A DNA stretch of 63,488 nucleotides from Selenomonas sp. FOBRC6 (GTDB lineage Bacteria > Bacillota > Negativicutes > Selenomonadales > Selenomonadaceae). The translations under genes and the position numbers were made by a program. Positions 62,031-63,488 of this stretch are shown one piece after another. The DNA lies in NCBI RefSeq assembly GCF_000286455.1, contig NZ_ALKG01000127.1, positions 1 through 63,488 on the forward strand. Reading direction: 5' to 3'. Each line of letters begins with the position of its first letter. The first letter of the stretch is position 1. The notes below the pieces were generated by a model. The model was not told the origin of the DNA and made no database searches. It was given only the letters and a program-made list of their open reading frames with translations.

Positions 62031-63407
62031 TTATTTCCCAATGCAGAACTCGCTGAAGATGCGGTCGATGAGGTCGGTGTCGACGGTCTCGCCGAGAATC
62101 GCGCCGAGGATGTCGTAGGCACCGCGCAGGTCGATGGAGATAAAGTCCGTGCCCATCTCCGCCGCGAGGGTCTTCTCCGCCTCGGAGAGATGACGCGCGG
62201 CACGCTGCAGCGCCTCTACCTCGCGCTCCTTGTTCGGGAGTGCACCGTCGCTGAGATCGCCCTCCATCATCTGCACGCGCGCGGCTATGGTCTCGCGCAG
62301 GGCATCGAGTCCCGTCCCCGCCTGTGCGGAGATCATGAGGACGGGTGCATTCACGCCGTCGAAGTCCGCAACGCGCAGGACGCGCGCGCAGTCCTCCTTG
62401 TTGCAGAGGATGATGGTCTCGGCGTTCATCTCGCGCAGACGTGCAATGAGCTCATGATCCTCCTCTGTGAGCTCACTGGAGCTGTCAAAGACGGCAAGCA
62501 CGAGCTCCGCGTCCCGCATATGCTGCTCTGTGCGCGCGACGCCAATCTGTTCCACCGCATCCTCTGCCGCGCGCAGCCCTGCCGTGTCGAGGAGGCGCAG
62601 GGGGATGCCCTCGATGCTGATCTCCTCCTCGATAACATCGCGCGTCGTGCCCGGCACATCGGTCACAATGGCACGCTCTGTGCCGACGAGGGCGTTGAGG
62701 AGGCTCGACTTGCCGACGTTCGGACGCCCGACGATGACGGTCTTGACACCCTCGCGCAGGATACGCCCCGCATTTGCCCCCGTGAGGAGACGCCGAACAG
62801 CTGATGCCGCCGCCGTAATATCCTCTCTGAGTGCGGCAGCGGAGGCGGCGGGGATGTCGTCCTCGGGGAAGTCGATGCCCGCCTCGATGCGCGCAATCGC
62901 GCCGAGGAGGCGGTGACGGATCGCCGTGATCTCCTGCGAGAGGGCGCCTGCCATACGCTCGCGTGCGGCACGGGCGCTGCGTGCGCTCTTTGCCGCGATG
63001 AGCTCCATGACGCCCTCGGCGCGCGTGAGGTCGAGCCGTCCGTTCAGAAAGGCGCGCTTCGTGAACTCGCCCGCCTCGGCAGGACGCGCACCCGCCTCCC
63101 ACGTCCGCAGCAGCACCTCACGCAGGACGATGCTCCCGCCGTGGCACTGCAGCTCCACAACATCCTCGCCCGTATACGAGTGCGGCGCACGCATGGGCAG
63201 CAAGATCCCCTCATCAATGACGCCGCTGTCCGCCGCGGTGATCTGTCCATAGTGCGCGCGGTAGGGCGTGATCTCCCCAAGATCACCCCGCACAGGGCGG
63301 AAGATCTGCCGTGCAACGGCAAATGCGTCCGCTCCACTCACGCGAATGATGCCGATGCCGCCCGCGCCGTATGCGGTGGCGATCTGGCTGATCGTATCCT
63401 CTGTCAT
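62031..63407 (-). CDS. mnmE: tRNA modification GTPase MnmE
   Basis: 458 residues from an ATG at 63407 (AGGGGA upstream; the longer frame to 63434 has no ribosome site). The folate-binding N-terminal domain, the G domain with GRPNVGKSSLLNAL and DTAGLR, and the C-terminal CIGK are all present. With MnmG it modifies the wobble uridine of several tRNAs. mnmE sits near the origin in Firmicutes, consistent with the parS sites. Confidence 0.95.
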   Translation of the reverse strand: MTEDTISQIATAYGAGGIGIIRVSGADAFAVARQIFRPVRGDLGEITPYRAHYGQITAADSGVIDEGILLPMRAPHSYTGEDVVELQCHGGSIVLREVLLRTWEAGARPAEAGEFTKRAFLNGRLDLTRAEGVMELIAAKSARSARAARERMAGALSQEITAIRHRLLGAIARIEAGIDFPEDDIPAASAAALREDITAAASAVRRLLTGANAGRILREGVKTVIVGRPNVGKSSLLNALVGTERAIVTDVPGTTRDVIEEEISIEGIPLRLLDTAGLRAAEDAVEQIGVARTEQHMRDAELVLAVFDSSSELTEEDHELIARLREMNAETIILCNKEDCARVLRVADFDGVNAPVLMISAQAGTGLDALRETIAARVQMMEGDLSDGALPNKEREVEALQRAARHLSEAEKTLAAEMGTDFISIDLRGAYDILGAILGETVDTDLIDRIFSEFCIGK

Positions 63408-63462
63408 TTTCCAATCCCCTGTTCCCGTTTCCATATGTAGTTTATAGAAGAGCGCACCCAGC

Positions 63463-63488
63463 GCGAACGCTTAGTTACGCAAGCGGTC
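63463..63488. repeat. Family B element, cut by the window end
   Basis: GCGAACGCTTAGTTACGCAA and AGCGGTC are the first bases of a family B copy; the rest is outside the window. Confidence 0.6.

Noticed and set aside
63408-63434. Longer N-terminus for MnmE
   Set aside because: No ribosome site precedes the upstream ATG, while AGGGGA precedes the ATG at 63407, and the resulting length matches the family.

Overview
The window looks like a chromosomal segment of an anaerobic, GC-rich, diderm Firmicute of the Negativicutes, most likely Selenomonas or a close relative. This is an inference from several things together: a secreted beta-repeat surface protein beside Firmicute-type gene blocks (gdpP-rplI-dnaB, parA-parB, the DUF1659/DUF2922 pair), a membrane-bound [NiFe] hydrogenase with its full maturation set, and an anaerobic ribonucleotide reductase. 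No ribosomal RNA is present to settle the species. Three perfect parS sites, parAB, dnaB, rplI and mnmE place the middle and right parts near the replication origin.

Layout. 1-2000: 5' part of a large repetitive surface protein on the minus strand, then a mosaic of small mobile-element remnants. 2010-5210: nrdD with an NrdR box, a broken lipoprotein gene, and a small hydrophobic-peptide/antisense-RNA module. 5209-14163 (minus): csaB, DUF5693, DUF2993, prfB, secA, then a LysR regulator. 14886-25383 (minus): hypE-hypD-hypC-hypF-protease-hypB-hypA-small metal-binding protein, a repeat cluster, then cytochrome b, large and small hydrogenase subunits, preceded by a candidate structured RNA. 26070-40373 (minus): an exported protein, a frameshifted M23 peptidase, DUF4446, parB, parA, pfkA, dnaB, a LonC-like protease, rplI, gdpP, DUF2232 and a MutS-like ATPase. 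40482-50593 (plus): small proteins, a SIS isomerase and a phosphohexomutase, two tandem GGDEF proteins, two DUF805 proteins and a zinc-ribbon protein. 50650-55019: tRNA-Arg, DUF2922/DUF1659, an unrecognised protein, an Rrf2 regulator, a type II restriction-modification pair and a YdjM-like protein. 55029-55313: a second copy of the peptide/antisense module. 55379-58392 (minus): an HlyD/ABC exporter. 58788-58966: an orphan degenerate CRISPR array. 59052-63407: alcohol dehydrogenase, DASS anion transporter, mnmE.

The most interesting items are: two paralogous type I toxin-antitoxin-like loci with matching sense and antisense promoters and a ribosome-site hairpin; a riboswitch-like RNA upstream of the hydrogenase genes; transfer of the CxxCGCG nickel motif from HypB to a separate HMA-fold protein; an NrdD that ends before its radical glycine; and two families of short inverted-repeat elements, one inserted into the other with a clean TTAA target duplication.
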